Shown: positions 31,760 to 40,989, numbered from the stretch's first letter. The stretch is DNA of 43,640 nt from Streptomyces jumonjinensis (GCF_009600885.1 NZ_VCLA01000023.1:88149-131788), one strand, 5' to 3'. Program-made: numbers and translations. Notes: generated by a model not told the origin, from the sequence alone.

Positions 31760-32995
31760 TCAGCCGACGACGGTGACCGTGTACCCCGCCGCACGCAGCG
31801 AGGACGCCACCTCCGCGCAGTGCTCCGGCCCCTTGGTCTCCAGCTGGAGCTCGACCTCCACCTCCGAGAGCCCGAGCCGTGGATCGGTCCGCACATGGCT
31901 CACATCGAGCACATTGGCGTCGAGCACCGAGAGCGACCCCAGCAGGGCCGCCAGCACCCCGGGACGGTCGGTCAGCCGCAGCCGCAGCGACAGATAGCGG
32001 CCCGCCGCGGCCATTCCGTGCCGCAGGATGCGCTGCATCAGCAGCGGATCCACATTGCCGCCCGACAGCACCGCCACCACCGGCCCCGCGATACCGTGCG
32101 GCTCGCTCAGCAGCGCCGCCACCGGCGCCGCCCCGGCCGGCTCCACCACCAGCTTCGCCCGCTCCAGACAGAGCAGCAGCGCGCTGGAGAGCGCGTCCTC
32201 CGACACCGTACGGACATCGTCGAAGAGATCGGCGATGATCGCGAACGGCAGATCCCCGGGGCGGCCCACCTTGATCCCGTCCGCCATCGTCGCCAGCCCG
32301 TCGACCGACACCGGACGCCCGGCCGCCAGCGACGGCGGATACGCCGCGGCCCCCTCCGCCTGCACCCCGATCAGCCGGACATCGGGGCGCAGCGCCCTGA
32401 CCGCGACCCCGATCCCCGCCGCGAGCCCCCCGCCGCCGATGCCGACGACGATCGTGCGCACCTCCGGGCACTGCTCCAGGATCTCCAGACCCACCGTGCC
32501 CTGCCCGGCGATGATGTCCCGGTGGTCGAAGGGGTGGATGAAGACCGCGCCCGTACGGCTCGCGTACTCCTGCGCCGCGTCCAGGGTCTCCTCGATCACC
32601 TGGCCCCGCAGCCGTACGTCCGCGCCGTACTCCCGGGTCGCGGCGACCTTCGGCAGCGGTGCGCCCATCGGCATGAAGACGGTGGAACGCACTCCGAGCA
32701 GGGAGGACGCCAGCGCCACCCCCTGCGCGTGATTTCCGGCCGAGGCGGCGACGACGCCCGCCGCGCGCTCCTCGGGGCGCAGCCCGGAGATCCGTACATA
32801 CGCGCCGCGCAGCTTGAACGAGCCGGTCCGCTGAAGGTTCTCGCACTTGAGATGGACGGGTGCGCCCACCAGCTGTGACAGATGCCTGCTGCCCTCCATC
32901 GCGGTGGTGCGCGCGACCCCGGCGAGCATCTTCCGCGCCCCCCGGACGTCGTCGAGGATGACCGGGCGAAAGGTGTCAGACAGGCGGAAGCTCAT
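31760..32995 (-). CDS. ilvA: Threonine dehydratase (threonine ammonia-lyase)
   Basis: A 411-aa PLP enzyme that turns threonine into 2-oxobutanoate and ammonia, the first step of isoleucine synthesis. The PLP lysine is Lys61 in TGSFKLRGAYVRI. The phosphate-binding loop is GIGGGGLAAGIGV, and AVLSGGNVDP marks the fold. A C-terminal ACT-like regulatory domain (LRLRLTDRPGVLAALLGSLS, from about 330) suggests allosteric control; with a single ACT it resembles the shorter actinobacterial and catabolic-type enzymes. Intact and full length. Divergent from the MarR gene. Confidence 0.94.
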   Translation of the reverse strand: MSFRLSDTFRPVILDDVRGARKMLAGVARTTAMEGSRHLSQLVGAPVHLKCENLQRTGSFKLRGAYVRISGLRPEERAAGVVAASAGNHAQGVALASSLLGVRSTVFMPMGAPLPKVAATREYGADVRLRGQVIEETLDAAQEYASRTGAVFIHPFDHRDIIAGQGTVGLEILEQCPEVRTIVVGIGGGGLAAGIGVAVRALRPDVRLIGVQAEGAAAYPPSLAAGRPVSVDGLATMADGIKVGRPGDLPFAIIADLFDDVRTVSEDALSSALLLCLERAKLVVEPAGAAPVAALLSEPHGIAGPVVAVLSGGNVDPLLMQRILRHGMAAAGRYLSLRLRLTDRPGVLAALLGSLSVLDANVLDVSHVRTDPRLGLSEVEVELQLETKGPEHCAEVASSLRAAGYTVTVVG

Positions 32996-33150
32996 GGCCT
33001 CAAGTCTCGCAGCTCATACGGTAGACAGCCCTCCGGATCCCCTCTCGGTGAACCGCTTCCTATGGGTTTCCCCAAGCCCGTCCGGACCGCGTCACAGCCG
33101 CGTACTCTGTCCCCCACCAATCGACCACCGCACGAGAGAGCCCCCTGGCC

Positions 33151-33657
33151 ATGCCCACTTCTCAGGACATGACGACTCAGCTCGATCCTGGCCTCCTCGA
33201 TGTTCTCCAGCACCAGGTCGCCCTGTTCGCCCGCCGCGCGGAGCAGACCCGGCTCGGCGGGGTCGGCCAGGTCCGCAATTCCATGGACCGCGCCGCCTAT
33301 CTGCTGCTCAACCGGCTCGACCGGGAGGGCCCGATGGGCGTCAAGGCGCTCGCGGCGGGGATGGGCATCGACTCATCGACCGTGACCCGCCAGGTCGCGC
33401 CGCTCGTCGACACCGGCCTCGTCAAACGCACCTCGCACCCGGAGGACGGCCGCGCGGTCGTGCTCCAGCTGTCCCCGCGCGGACAGGCCCGACTGGAGGA
33501 GGTCCGCTCGTCACGGCGCGAACTGATGGCGCAGGTGACGGATGGCTGGACAGAGCACGAACGGGAGTCGTTCTGCTCCCTGCTGACCCGTTTCAACACC
33601 GCGCTCTCGGCCCGCCAGGCCGGTCCGGCGCCACTGGGTCAGGCCGGGGCCTCATAA
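33151..33657 (+). CDS. MarR-family transcriptional regulator
   Basis: A 168-aa winged-helix protein. The DNA-binding region is VKALAAGMGIDSSTVTRQVA, followed by the wing VKRTSHPEDGRAVVLQLSPR. The N- and C-terminal helices form the dimer interface. It is divergent from ilvA across 155 bp, so self-regulation and control of ilvA or of the nearby exporter are possible; sequence alone does not decide. An alternative start at 33169 (MTTQLDP) exists. Confidence 0.92.
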   Translation: MPTSQDMTTQLDPGLLDVLQHQVALFARRAEQTRLGGVGQVRNSMDRAAYLLLNRLDREGPMGVKALAAGMGIDSSTVTRQVAPLVDTGLVKRTSHPEDGRAVVLQLSPRGQARLEEVRSSRRELMAQVTDGWTEHERESFCSLLTRFNTALSARQAGPAPLGQAGAS

Positions 33658-33719
33658 CCCGGCCCGCCCGCGCTCCCCTGGCCCGGCCGCCGGAGCCCGG
33701 AGCGCAGGCCCCGAGGTGA

Positions 33720-33761
33720 CCGCCCCGCCGATCCGCTGTACCGCCCCGCCGATCCGCTGTA
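33720..33761. repeat. Two perfect 21-bp tandem repeats
   Basis: CCGCCCCGCCGATCCGCTGTA occurs twice directly adjoined, in the gap between the MarR gene and the sigma-like gene. Probable recent slippage duplication. Confidence 0.85.
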
Positions 33762-33859
33762 CGACCCGGGTTCGCCGACCACCTGGGTAGTGGAGCCGGG
33801 CACGGCGTCCGGGAACCGCCCTCTTGACCGAGGCCGTGCCGCTGCCTCTATATGAGGAC

Positions 33860-34360
33860 GTGAGCAAGCGGCGGACGGGGTCCCGGTGCCGCCGTGCCCG
33901 CGAGTTCGAAGCGTTCGTCGCGGGCGCGGCGGGCCGGCTGCTGCATACCGCGACGCTGCTGACGGCGGAGACGCCGCAGAACAATCCGTATGCCCAGCGG
34001 CTGCTGGCCCACGCGCTCGCCCACACCTACGCGGGATGGGACCGGCTGCGCGGCGAGGACCCCTACAGCCGCGCCCGCGACGAACTCGCCTTCCGTTTCG
34101 AGCACGGCGCATGGCGGCGCCGGCGGACGCGGGGCGGCGTACTGGACCGACTCACCCCACGGGAGCGGACGATCGTGGTGCTGCGGCTGTACGAAGGGGT
34201 CGCCGAGGAGCAGACGGCGGCGATGACCGGTCTCCCGGCAGAGCGGGTGCGGACGCATCTCCACCGCGCGGTGGCGGCGCTGTGCGCACCGCCGCCCGGC
34301 GCGGCCGGCCGGGAGCGCCGGCCGGCCCCCACGAAACGGACCGCGGAGGCGTCGGGATGA
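33860..34360 (+). CDS. SigE-family sigma-factor-like protein
   Basis: A 166-aa protein from the GTG at 33860; GTG 33836 and TTG 33824 are alternatives. REFEAFVAGAAGRLLHTATL resembles region 2.1 of SigE-family ECF sigma factors, and HALAHTYAGWDRLRGEDPYS resembles the following 2.2 segment. The C-terminal region 4 is DRLTPRERTIVVLRLYEGVA, EEQTAAMTGLPAERVRTHLH. Region 2.3-2.4, which melts the promoter, is degenerate, so activity as a sigma factor is uncertain. Its stop overlaps the start of the next gene, a single-helix membrane protein. Confidence 0.75.
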   Translation: MSKRRTGSRCRRAREFEAFVAGAAGRLLHTATLLTAETPQNNPYAQRLLAHALAHTYAGWDRLRGEDPYSRARDELAFRFEHGAWRRRRTRGGVLDRLTPRERTIVVLRLYEGVAEEQTAAMTGLPAERVRTHLHRAVAALCAPPPGAAGRERRPAPTKRTAEASG

Positions 34361-34608
34361 GCCGTCTCAGCCGCCGGGAGGAACAGGTCCGCCGGATGCT
34401 GGCGGACCGTCCCGCACCGGTGCCCACCGGGCTCGTGGAGCGTGCGGTGACCCACGGTGAGCGGTTGCGCCGGCGGCGTACGGTGCGCCGGGCGGCCTGG
34501 GCGCTGCTGATGCTCGCGGTGATCGCTTTCACGGTGTGGGCGGCGGCCGTCGAGCCGTGGGGAGCGCGGACGACGGTGCACACGACGCCCGCGCTCAAGG
34601 TGTGGTGA
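34357..34608 (+). CDS. Single-pass membrane protein coupled to the sigma-like gene
   Basis: An 83-aa protein starting in the ATGA overlap with the sigma-like gene. The arginine-rich cytosolic N-terminus (SRREEQVRRMLADRPAPVPT; ERLRRRRTVRRAA) is followed by one helix, WALLMLAVIAFTVWAAAVEP, and a short outer tail. The layout (cytosolic domain, one TM, coupled to an ECF-like gene) is that of a minimal anti-sigma factor, but no zinc-binding HxxxCxxC is present, so the role is inferred from position only. Confidence 0.75.
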   Translation: MSRLSRREEQVRRMLADRPAPVPTGLVERAVTHGERLRRRRTVRRAAWALLMLAVIAFTVWAAAVEPWGARTTVHTTPALKVW

Positions 34609-34656
34609 CCGGACTACCCTGGAAAAGCGGTACCCGAGCTGACCAAGGAGGTCGTC

Positions 34657-34848
34657 ATGACCAGAAAAGTCGCCGACTGCCGCAAATTCCCGAGCGAGAC
34701 GAAGTGCACCCTCACGATCTCCGGTGAGGAAGAAGAAGTCGTGAAGGCCGCCTCCGAGCACGCGGTCTCCGTGCATCAGCACGCCGACTCCCCCGAGCTG
34801 CGGGCGCAGATCCGTACGATGCTGGAGGACGAGAAGGTCTCCGCCTGA
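34657..34848 (+). CDS. DUF1059 protein
   Basis: A 63-aa cytosolic protein, MTRKVADCRKFPSETKCTLT followed by ISGEEEEVVKAASEHAVSVH. The two early cysteines and the EEEVxxxAxxHAVxxH pattern are the DUF1059 hallmark; function unknown. It has a near-perfect AAGGAGG ribosome site. Confidence 0.88.
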   Translation: MTRKVADCRKFPSETKCTLTISGEEEEVVKAASEHAVSVHQHADSPELRAQIRTMLEDEKVSA

Positions 34849-34941
34849 CGGCCGTCCACGGGGAGACGGGCGAGCGCCGGCGGCCCATGGACACGGGGAG
34901 CCGGGCGAGCCGGTGCCCCAGGGACACCGGCCGCCCTCCGG

Positions 34942-34961
34942 GGGCCCGGTCGGACGGGCCC
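34942..34961. terminator. Hairpin between DUF1059 and the cystathionine synthase gene
   Basis: GGGCCCG-gtcgga-CGGGCCC, within a run of GGGGCCCGGTC repeats, placed between two convergent genes. Confidence 0.5.
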
Positions 34962-34974
34962 TCCCGGGGCCCGG

Positions 34975-36132
34975 TCAGACCGCCAGCGCCTGCTGGAGAT
35001 CCGCGAGCAGGTCCTCGATGGCCTCGATGCCCACCGAGAGACGTACCAGCGCGGCGGGCACCTCCAGCGCGGAGCCCACGACCGAGGCGTGCGTCATCCG
35101 GCCCGGATGCTCGATCAGGGACTCGACGCCGCCCAGGGACTCACCGAGCGTGAACAGCTTCGCGCGGTCGCAGACCGCGACCGCCGCTTCTTCGCCGCCC
35201 TCGACCAGGAAGGAGACCATCCCGCCGAAGGACTTCATCTGCTTCGCGGCGATCTCATGGCCGGGGTGGTCCGGCAGCCCGGGGTAGAGCACCCGGGTCA
35301 CCCTCGGGTGGCGGGAGAGCATCTCGGCGACCCGGCCGGCGTTCTCGCTGTGCCGGTCCATCCGGACCGGCAGGGTCTTGATGCCGCGCAGCACCAGCCA
35401 GGAGTCGAAGGGGCCCGCGACGGCCCCCATCGCGTTCTGGTGGTACGCCAGCTCCTCGCCGGTCTCCGCGTCCGCCGCGATCAGCGCGCCGCCGACGACG
35501 TCCGAGTGCCCGCCCATGTACTTGGTCAGGGAGTGCACGACGACGTCCGCGCCCAGCGCGATCGGCTGCTGGAGATAGGGGGTGGCGAAGGTGTTGTCCA
35601 CGACCAGCCGGGCGCCCCCGGCGCGCGCGATCTCCGCGATGGCGGCGATGTCGGTGATGCCGAGCAGCGGGTTGGACGGGGTCTCGACCCAGATCAGCCG
35701 GGTCCGGGGGGTGAGGGCCGCGCGCACCGCGGCCGGGTCGGAGGTGTCGGCGACGGACCACTCGACGCCCCAGCGCGCGACGACCTTCGCGAAGAGGCGG
35801 AAGGTGCCGCCGTACGCGTCGTTCGGGATCACCACATGGTCTCCGGGTGCGAGCAGCGCACGGAGCAGGCAGTCCTCGGCGGCGAGCCCGGAGGCGAAGG
35901 CGAGTCCGCGCCGGCCGCCCTCCAGTGCCGCGAGGTTCTCCTCCAGCGCGGTACGCGTGGGGTTGGCGCTGCGGCTGTACTCGTATCCGCCGCGGAGTCC
36001 GCCCACGCCGTCCTGCTTATAGGTGGAGACCTGGTAGATCGGCGGAACGACCGCGCCCGTCAGCGGGTCGGCTGTGTTGCCCGCGTGGATGGCGAGGGTC
36101 TCACGGTGCTGGGAGCTGTGCTGATGGCTCAT
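34975..36132 (-). CDS. metB: Cystathionine gamma-synthase
   Basis: A 385-aa PLP enzyme of the Cys/Met metabolism family. The PLP lysine is Lys204 in VVHSLTKYMGGHSDVVGGAL; substrate-binding residues appear in YEYSRSANPTR, SGLAAEDCLL and GESLGGVESLIEHPGRMTH. The enzyme joins O-acyl-homoserine and cysteine to make cystathionine. The close relatives cystathionine gamma-lyase and O-acetylhomoserine sulfhydrylase cannot be fully excluded; the serine-free EHPGRMTHASV stretch favours synthase/lyase. The start is at the MSHQHSSQHRETLAIHAG methionine. Monocistronic. Confidence 0.88.
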   Translation of the reverse strand: MSHQHSSQHRETLAIHAGNTADPLTGAVVPPIYQVSTYKQDGVGGLRGGYEYSRSANPTRTALEENLAALEGGRRGLAFASGLAAEDCLLRALLAPGDHVVIPNDAYGGTFRLFAKVVARWGVEWSVADTSDPAAVRAALTPRTRLIWVETPSNPLLGITDIAAIAEIARAGGARLVVDNTFATPYLQQPIALGADVVVHSLTKYMGGHSDVVGGALIAADAETGEELAYHQNAMGAVAGPFDSWLVLRGIKTLPVRMDRHSENAGRVAEMLSRHPRVTRVLYPGLPDHPGHEIAAKQMKSFGGMVSFLVEGGEEAAVAVCDRAKLFTLGESLGGVESLIEHPGRMTHASVVGSALEVPAALVRLSVGIEAIEDLLADLQQALAV

Positions 36133-36180
36133 GGGACGAGCGTATACGGGCGCGGTCTTCGCGCCGGAGAGCCGAAGCAC

Positions 36181-36279
36181 CGGGCACGGTCGTCGCGCCT
36201 GGGCGCCGGCGCTCGGACACGGTCGTCGCTCCTGAGAACCGGCCCTCGGACGCGGTCATCGCTCCTGAGAACCGGCCCG
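36181..36279. repeat. Three 33-bp tandem repeats
   Basis: Copies at 36181-36213, 36214-36246 and 36247-36279. The last two differ at only a few positions (CGGACACGGTCGTCGCTCCT against CGGACGCGGTCATCGCTCCT); the first is more diverged. The unit is a multiple of 3 but there is no supported ORF across it. It lies just upstream of both divergent genes, so it may overlap a promoter. Confidence 0.85.
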
Positions 36280-36373
36280 GCGCGGGGGTTCTCCGGCGCC
36301 GGGCCCGGGGCGGCGGTGGCGGGCGCACACCAGGGCGTGGCCCGGTCCCGGCGGTGTCCTGGAGAATGGCGGC

Positions 36374-37480
36374 ATGGACATTCTCTGGTTCCTGATCGCG
36401 ATGGGCATGCTGACCGCGGTCATCGTTCCCTACGTGCTGCGCCGCAGGGGCGGCGGCATCCGCCAGGTCGCCCCCGGCACGCCCGACGCCGCCGACCCGG
36501 AGACGTACGGGTTCGTACGCCAGGAGGAGCAGGACATCCGGCTCCCCGGGCCGGACCAGGATCTGCTCGATGTGCTCGACGTGGTCCAGCGGACCCAGGA
36601 CTGGCGGGCGGCCTCCCAGCTGCTGGCCGGGACGCCGAAGGACGGCGAGGTCCGCTGGCAGCGGGTGCAGGCGTTCGCGGGCGCGGCCTCGCTGGAGTTG
36701 CAGCAGCGGCCCGGGGCGGGCGGCGCCTGGCTGCGCACCTGGCGTTCGGAGTCCCCGAAGGACGCGGGCGCCGCTCAGGTGCACGCGGAGTTTCTGGTGC
36801 AGCAGGCGTGGCGGTCCTCCACCGTGGGCGCCGACGACTTCCGGATCATCCTGGAGGAGGCCCGTACGGTCTGCGCGGAGGCGGCGCTGCTCTCGCCCGG
36901 CGACCCCGTTCCGTACATCGTGGAGCTGGCCATCGCCCGTGGCCTCGGGTATCCGCATGAGCAGTTCGACCAGGTGTGGGCCAAGGTGATCGACCGCGCG
37001 CCGCAGCACATGGGCGCGCATCTGGCGGCGCTGCACTACTGGTGCGAGAAGTGGCACGGCAGCCGCGAGGAGGCGGACCACTTCGCGACGACGGCCGCGG
37101 CGCGCGCCCCGCAGGGCTCGCTGCTGGCGGCGCTGCCGCTGTTCGCGGTGTACGAGCACCTCCCCGACCTGGTCATGGTGCAGAACTTCTTCCGGACCGC
37201 GGTGGTGTCCAAGGCGATGGACGGCGCGCTCTTCGCGGCCCACTCGGCCCGCCCGGGCGATCCGATGCTCGCGCATGTGCGGCATCTGCTGGTGTTCTTC
37301 CTCGTGAGGTCGGAGCGGTGGGCCGAGGCGATGAACCAGCTGGTCCAGGTGGACGGCCATGTGGGGGCGTTGCCCTGGACGTTCAGCGAGGACCCCGCGG
37401 CGGAGTACACGGTGTACCGCAATCTCGCGGTGGCGGGATACGAGGCGAACGGCGGGAGCCCGGCGACGCTGCCGCGCTGA
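36374..37480 (+). CDS. Membrane-anchored TPR-like protein, paralogue A
   Basis: A 368-aa protein: an N-terminal transmembrane helix (MDILWFLIAMGMLTAVIVPY), a basic stop-transfer, then a helical domain. It shares with the gene at 37720, in order, the phrases WLRTWRS / WLRHWRS, YPHEQFDQVWAKVIDRAPQH / RPPEEMRRVWSRTVDRDPHH, and VDGHVGALPWTFSEDPAAEY / VDGYVGAFPWSEAADPAETY, which shows common descent. No known domain or catalytic motif recognised; the repeated helix pattern is TPR-like. Probably a scaffold at the membrane. Confidence 0.8.
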   Translation: MDILWFLIAMGMLTAVIVPYVLRRRGGGIRQVAPGTPDAADPETYGFVRQEEQDIRLPGPDQDLLDVLDVVQRTQDWRAASQLLAGTPKDGEVRWQRVQAFAGAASLELQQRPGAGGAWLRTWRSESPKDAGAAQVHAEFLVQQAWRSSTVGADDFRIILEEARTVCAEAALLSPGDPVPYIVELAIARGLGYPHEQFDQVWAKVIDRAPQHMGAHLAALHYWCEKWHGSREEADHFATTAAARAPQGSLLAALPLFAVYEHLPDLVMVQNFFRTAVVSKAMDGALFAAHSARPGDPMLAHVRHLLVFFLVRSERWAEAMNQLVQVDGHVGALPWTFSEDPAAEYTVYRNLAVAGYEANGGSPATLPR

Positions 37481-37719
37481 CGGGGCCGCGGGACGGCCCG
37501 GCCTGAGCCGCGCGGGCGGGTGGCCGGGCGCATAGCGGTATCACGCATGCGTGGTTGCGGCCGGAGCCGACACAAGGTGATACTCCGACTCCCCTACGTG
37601 CCGGTCCGCCCTGTCGTGCGGGTGTCACGCCCTCGCTCATCGCGCGGTCGTGTCCCGCTGGGCGGCCGGGGCCCCGGCCGACGGGCGCCTTCCGCGGCCA
37701 CTGAGAGAGGTCCGGGTCC

Positions 37720-38871
37720 ATGTCTCTGTTCTCGCGCCGTTCAAAACCCCCGTCGTCCGTACCGCCCGTACCGTCTGCGTCATCCGTGCCGTCTGCGTCT
37801 GGGCGTCATGCCCATGGCCACGGGGCCAGATCCGGCGGTCCTGGCCTCCGCTCCCGGGCCCGTTTCGGCATGGGGCTGCGGCTGGGGCGCAGACTGGACC
37901 GGCCGGTGGGCGCGGAGCGGCTCGCCGAGCTGGGGCTGCTGCCCCGGGAGTGCCAGAACACCGCGCGGGCGATGCCCGACCCCGGGCTTGAGCGGGTCGT
38001 GACGGCGGCGCACTCGGGGGACTGGCGGCCGGGCGCGGAGTACCTGGTCGCCACCGGCGCCCGGTGGGACCGGCGTACGGCGGTGATCGAAGGGCTCGCG
38101 GGCGCGGCCCGGCGGGACGATGTGTGGCTCCGGCACTGGCGCTCGGACCGGCCGGATGATCCCGGGGCGCCGGCGGTGCAGGCGAAGGCGATGATCGATC
38201 TGGCCTGGCAGATCCGGGACGGTGAGCGGCCCGCGCGGACCGAGCGGGAGCGGAGCGAGGGTTTCTTCCGCCTGCTCAGCCGGGCGGGCCAGGAGATAGC
38301 GCGGGCGAAGGAGCTGGGCGAGCGCGATCCGACGCCGTATGTGGCGGACATCTGGCGCGGAATCGGCATGGGACGCCCGCCCGAGGAGATGCGCCGGGTG
38401 TGGTCCCGGACGGTGGACCGCGATCCGCACCATCTGCCGGCGCACCGGGCGGCTCTCGCGTACTGGAGCGGCCAGTGCTCCGGCTCCCGGAAGCTGGCTC
38501 TCGGCTTCGCGGAGGACGCGGCGGCCTCGGCCCCGCCCGGCCGGCTGATCAGCTCGCTCTGGCTCACCGCGTGGCTGACGCACCGGGAGGGGCCGGGGGA
38601 CGGCAAGGCGTACGGGGCGCGGGAGGTGATGGAGGCGGTCGACCGCCTCCACGAGGACGTGACCGCGGCGGACGCCGATCATCCGTATCTGGCGGAGATT
38701 CGCCATGTGCTGGCGTACTTCTGTGTACGGCAGGGCAGGGGCGCACTGGCGCTGGAGCAGTTCCGGCTGGTGGACGGGTATGTGGGCGCGTTCCCGTGGA
38801 GCGAGGCGGCGGATCCGGCGGAGACCTACTGCGCCTTCCGCGATCTGGCGGTCAATATGACCCGCCGCTGA
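37720..38871 (+). CDS. TPR-like protein, paralogue B
   Basis: A 383-aa protein, homologous along its helical C-terminal region (from about 60) to the protein at 36374. It lacks the N-terminal transmembrane helix and instead has a serine/proline/histidine-rich, disordered start (SKPPSSVPPVPSASSVPSAS). AGAGAGG-like ribosome site (AGAGAGG) before ATG 37720. The pair arose by tandem duplication followed by divergence of the N-termini, so one partner is membrane-bound and the other soluble. Function unknown. Confidence 0.8.
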   Translation: MSLFSRRSKPPSSVPPVPSASSVPSASGRHAHGHGARSGGPGLRSRARFGMGLRLGRRLDRPVGAERLAELGLLPRECQNTARAMPDPGLERVVTAAHSGDWRPGAEYLVATGARWDRRTAVIEGLAGAARRDDVWLRHWRSDRPDDPGAPAVQAKAMIDLAWQIRDGERPARTERERSEGFFRLLSRAGQEIARAKELGERDPTPYVADIWRGIGMGRPPEEMRRVWSRTVDRDPHHLPAHRAALAYWSGQCSGSRKLALGFAEDAAASAPPGRLISSLWLTAWLTHREGPGDGKAYGAREVMEAVDRLHEDVTAADADHPYLAEIRHVLAYFCVRQGRGALALEQFRLVDGYVGAFPWSEAADPAETYCAFRDLAVNMTRR

Positions 38872-39012
38872 CCGGCGGGTTTGCCCCGCCGGCACGGCCC
38901 GCGGCCAGCCGCCGACCAGCCGCTTTCCCCGCTGCCCGCGGCCCGGACCGGGGGAATTCGGGGACGGCCGTGCGCGTTCTGTCTACGGTCGGCAATCCCC
39001 GAGGAGCCCCGT

Positions 39013-39726
39013 ATGTTCCTGTCCCATCGCACTCCCCAGCTCCCCACCCCCGAGCAGGCGCTGAGAGGCCGCGCCGAACCGTCCTTCACCGTCCCCGACC
39101 GCCATACGGTCCTGGGCAATACGCTGCTGGGCCCCTACCCCGAGGGCCTGGAGACGGCGGATTTCGGCCTGGGCTGTTTCTGGGGCGCTGAGCGGAAGTT
39201 CTGGCAGACCCCCGGTGTCTGGACGACTCTGGTCGGCTATCAGGGCGGCTACACCCCGAACCCGACGTATGACGAGGCGTGCTCGGGCATGACGGGCCAC
39301 ACCGAGGCGGTCCGGGTGGTGTACGACCCGTCGGTGGTGTCGTACGAGCAGCTGCTGAAGATCTTCTGGGAGTCCCACAACCCCACCCAGGGCTTCCGCC
39401 AGGGCAATGACGTGGGCACCCAGTACCGCTCCGCGATCTACACCCACTCCCCCGGCCAGGAAGCCGCGGCGAAGGCGTCCCGCGACACCTACCAGAAGGT
39501 CCTGACCGGCTCCGGCCACAGCCAGATCACCACGGAGATCCTCCCGGCGGAGGGCCGCCCCTTCTATCCGGCCGAGGCATATCACCAGCAGTACCTCTAC
39601 AAGAATCCGGCGGGCTACTGCGGCATCGGCGGCACGGGCGTCAAGCTGGGTGACCCGTTCGAGACGAACTGGGGCGCGTCCTGCCCGACGGGCCTGACGG
39701 CGTCCCCGGACCCCGAGGAGAAGTAG
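39013..39726 (+). CDS. msrA: Peptide methionine sulfoxide reductase A
   Basis: A 237-aa enzyme that reduces (S)-methionine sulfoxide in oxidised proteins. Catalytic Cys55 is in [47 protein letters not shown] and [12 protein letters not shown] are all conserved. Further cysteines in AGYCGIGG and ASCPTG can act as resolving residues. The ATG at 39013 has a GAGGAG ribosome site; upstream in-frame codons lack conservation. Full length. Confidence 0.96.
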   Translation: MFLSHRTPQLPTPEQALRGRAEPSFTVPDRHTVLGNTLLGPYPEGLETADFGLGCFWGAERKFWQTPGVWTTLVGYQGGYTPNPTYDEACSGMTGHTEAVRVVYDPSVVSYEQLLKIFWESHNPTQGFRQGNDVGTQYRSAIYTHSPGQEAAAKASRDTYQKVLTGSGHSQITTEILPAEGRPFYPAEAYHQQYLYKNPAGYCGIGGTGVKLGDPFETNWGASCPTGLTASPDPEEK

Positions 39727-39752
39727 TCCTCAGCCTTCGTCATCCGGCCCTG

Positions 39753-40223
39753 TCATCCCAGATAGGGCCGGTCGCGGCGTTCGAGGAAGTGCCCGATGCG
39801 GAGCCGCTGGGTGTGGTGCATGGGCAGGCCGGCGAGATCGTCCGGGGCGACGAACCGCAGCTCGGTGGACTCGTCCGAGATGGCGAGTTCGCCGCCGGTG
39901 ACGCGGGCCGTGAAGCAGATGTTGAACTGCCGCCGCACCTCGCCGTCCGAGTAGGCGATCACATGACGGGGGTCGGTGTACGTCCCGACCAGCCCCGTGA
40001 TCTCGACGTCCAGGCCCGTTTCCTCCCGGACCTCGCGCACCGCCGTGCCGGGGAGGGAATCGGTCATATCCATGCCGCCTCCGGGCAGGGCCCAGAGATC
40101 GTTGTCGCGGCGCCGCTGGAGCAGGATGCGCCCCTGTTCGTCGGTCACGACGGCCGACGCGGCGACAACGAGACTGTTCGGCTCGGGGGCCTCGGGATCG
40201 TCGTAGAACTCGGTACGGGCCAT
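39753..40223 (-). CDS. NUDIX hydrolase
   Basis: A 156-aa protein. The Nudix box is GGGMDMTDSLPGTAVREVRE ending ETGL, with REVREETGL intact but the first box glutamate replaced by aspartate (E to D). Such enzymes hydrolyse nucleoside diphosphates linked to another group; substrate not predictable. It begins 2 bp after the XRE-type gene ends, so they form an operon. AGGAGTGACC ribosome site. Confidence 0.9.
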   Translation of the reverse strand: MARTEFYDDPEAPEPNSLVVAASAVVTDEQGRILLQRRRDNDLWALPGGGMDMTDSLPGTAVREVREETGLDVEITGLVGTYTDPRHVIAYSDGEVRRQFNICFTARVTGGELAISDESTELRFVAPDDLAGLPMHHTQRLRIGHFLERRDRPYLG

Positions 40224-40225
40224 GG

Positions 40226-40969
40226 TCACTCCTCGCGGATCGGGGACGCCGTCGCCCATACGGCGTCAAAGCTCTGCGCGTAGGTGTCGAAGATCCCTCC
40301 GGCACCGTTGCGCCTGAGGTGCCAGACGGGGGCTCCGTAGGCGTTCACTCCCCAGACATGGGCGTTGACCAACAGTTGATCATCTGCCCGGAAGAGGGAG
40401 TTGTAGAGCGTCGTCCCATGGGTCCGGGCCTCGATGCCCGGTACCCCGATCAGCGGCCGGTAGTGCATCAGGGCCAGTCGGCACCGGGACTCGATGCCGT
40501 GCCCGAACTTCTCTTCCTCGCCCCGCTGCCGGACGTTCTGGCTGTCCGCGTCCCCGAGAGCGATCCGTACGGTGCAGCCGTCGGCGGCGCGCTCCCGCAG
40601 CAGATCATTGAGTCGCGGATACGCCTCGTGCAGGAAGATCGCGGCGTAGACCAGTACGTCGATGTGCTCGCGGGACTGAGCGAACATGTCGGTGATGACC
40701 GACACCGGGACGTCCGCCCGCTTCTCGTAGAGGGCGACCAGTTCCGGGCTGACAGCGCGGGCGGCACGGGCCTGACGCAGTGCGGGCCACAGGGTGTGCA
40801 CGTCTTCTCCTAGGGTCTCTGCCGCGAGCAGGGCCGTAGTTCGACGTGGCGTGCGGCCCAGATTGACCCACCGTTCAACGGACTTCGGGTCGACCTCTGC
40901 CTTCGTCGCGAGAGTGGCATAGGTCCACCCACCGGCTGCCATGGCGGCGCGGAGCCGTTCGTTCGGCAT
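40226..40969 (-). CDS. XRE-type regulator with C-terminal sensor domain
   Basis: A 247-aa protein. The N-terminal helix-turn-helix is MPNERLRAAMAAGGWTYATL, ATKAEVDPKSVERWVNLGRT. The rest (about 80-247) is an alpha/beta domain with HIDVLVYAAIFLHEAYPRLN and ADGCTVRIALGDADSQNVRQ, resembling a phospholipase-D-like sensor fold, but with no paired HKD catalytic motifs. Family members of this shape occur widely in Streptomyces, often beside NUDIX genes as here; the signal is unknown. It may bind the repeat at 40990-41032. Confidence 0.85.
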   Translation of the reverse strand: MPNERLRAAMAAGGWTYATLATKAEVDPKSVERWVNLGRTPRRTTALLAAETLGEDVHTLWPALRQARAARAVSPELVALYEKRADVPVSVITDMFAQSREHIDVLVYAAIFLHEAYPRLNDLLRERAADGCTVRIALGDADSQNVRQRGEEEKFGHGIESRCRLALMHYRPLIGVPGIEARTHGTTLYNSLFRADDQLLVNAHVWGVNAYGAPVWHLRRNGAGGIFDTYAQSFDAVWATASPIREE

Positions 40970-40989
40970 CGCAGTCTCTCCCTGGAGCT

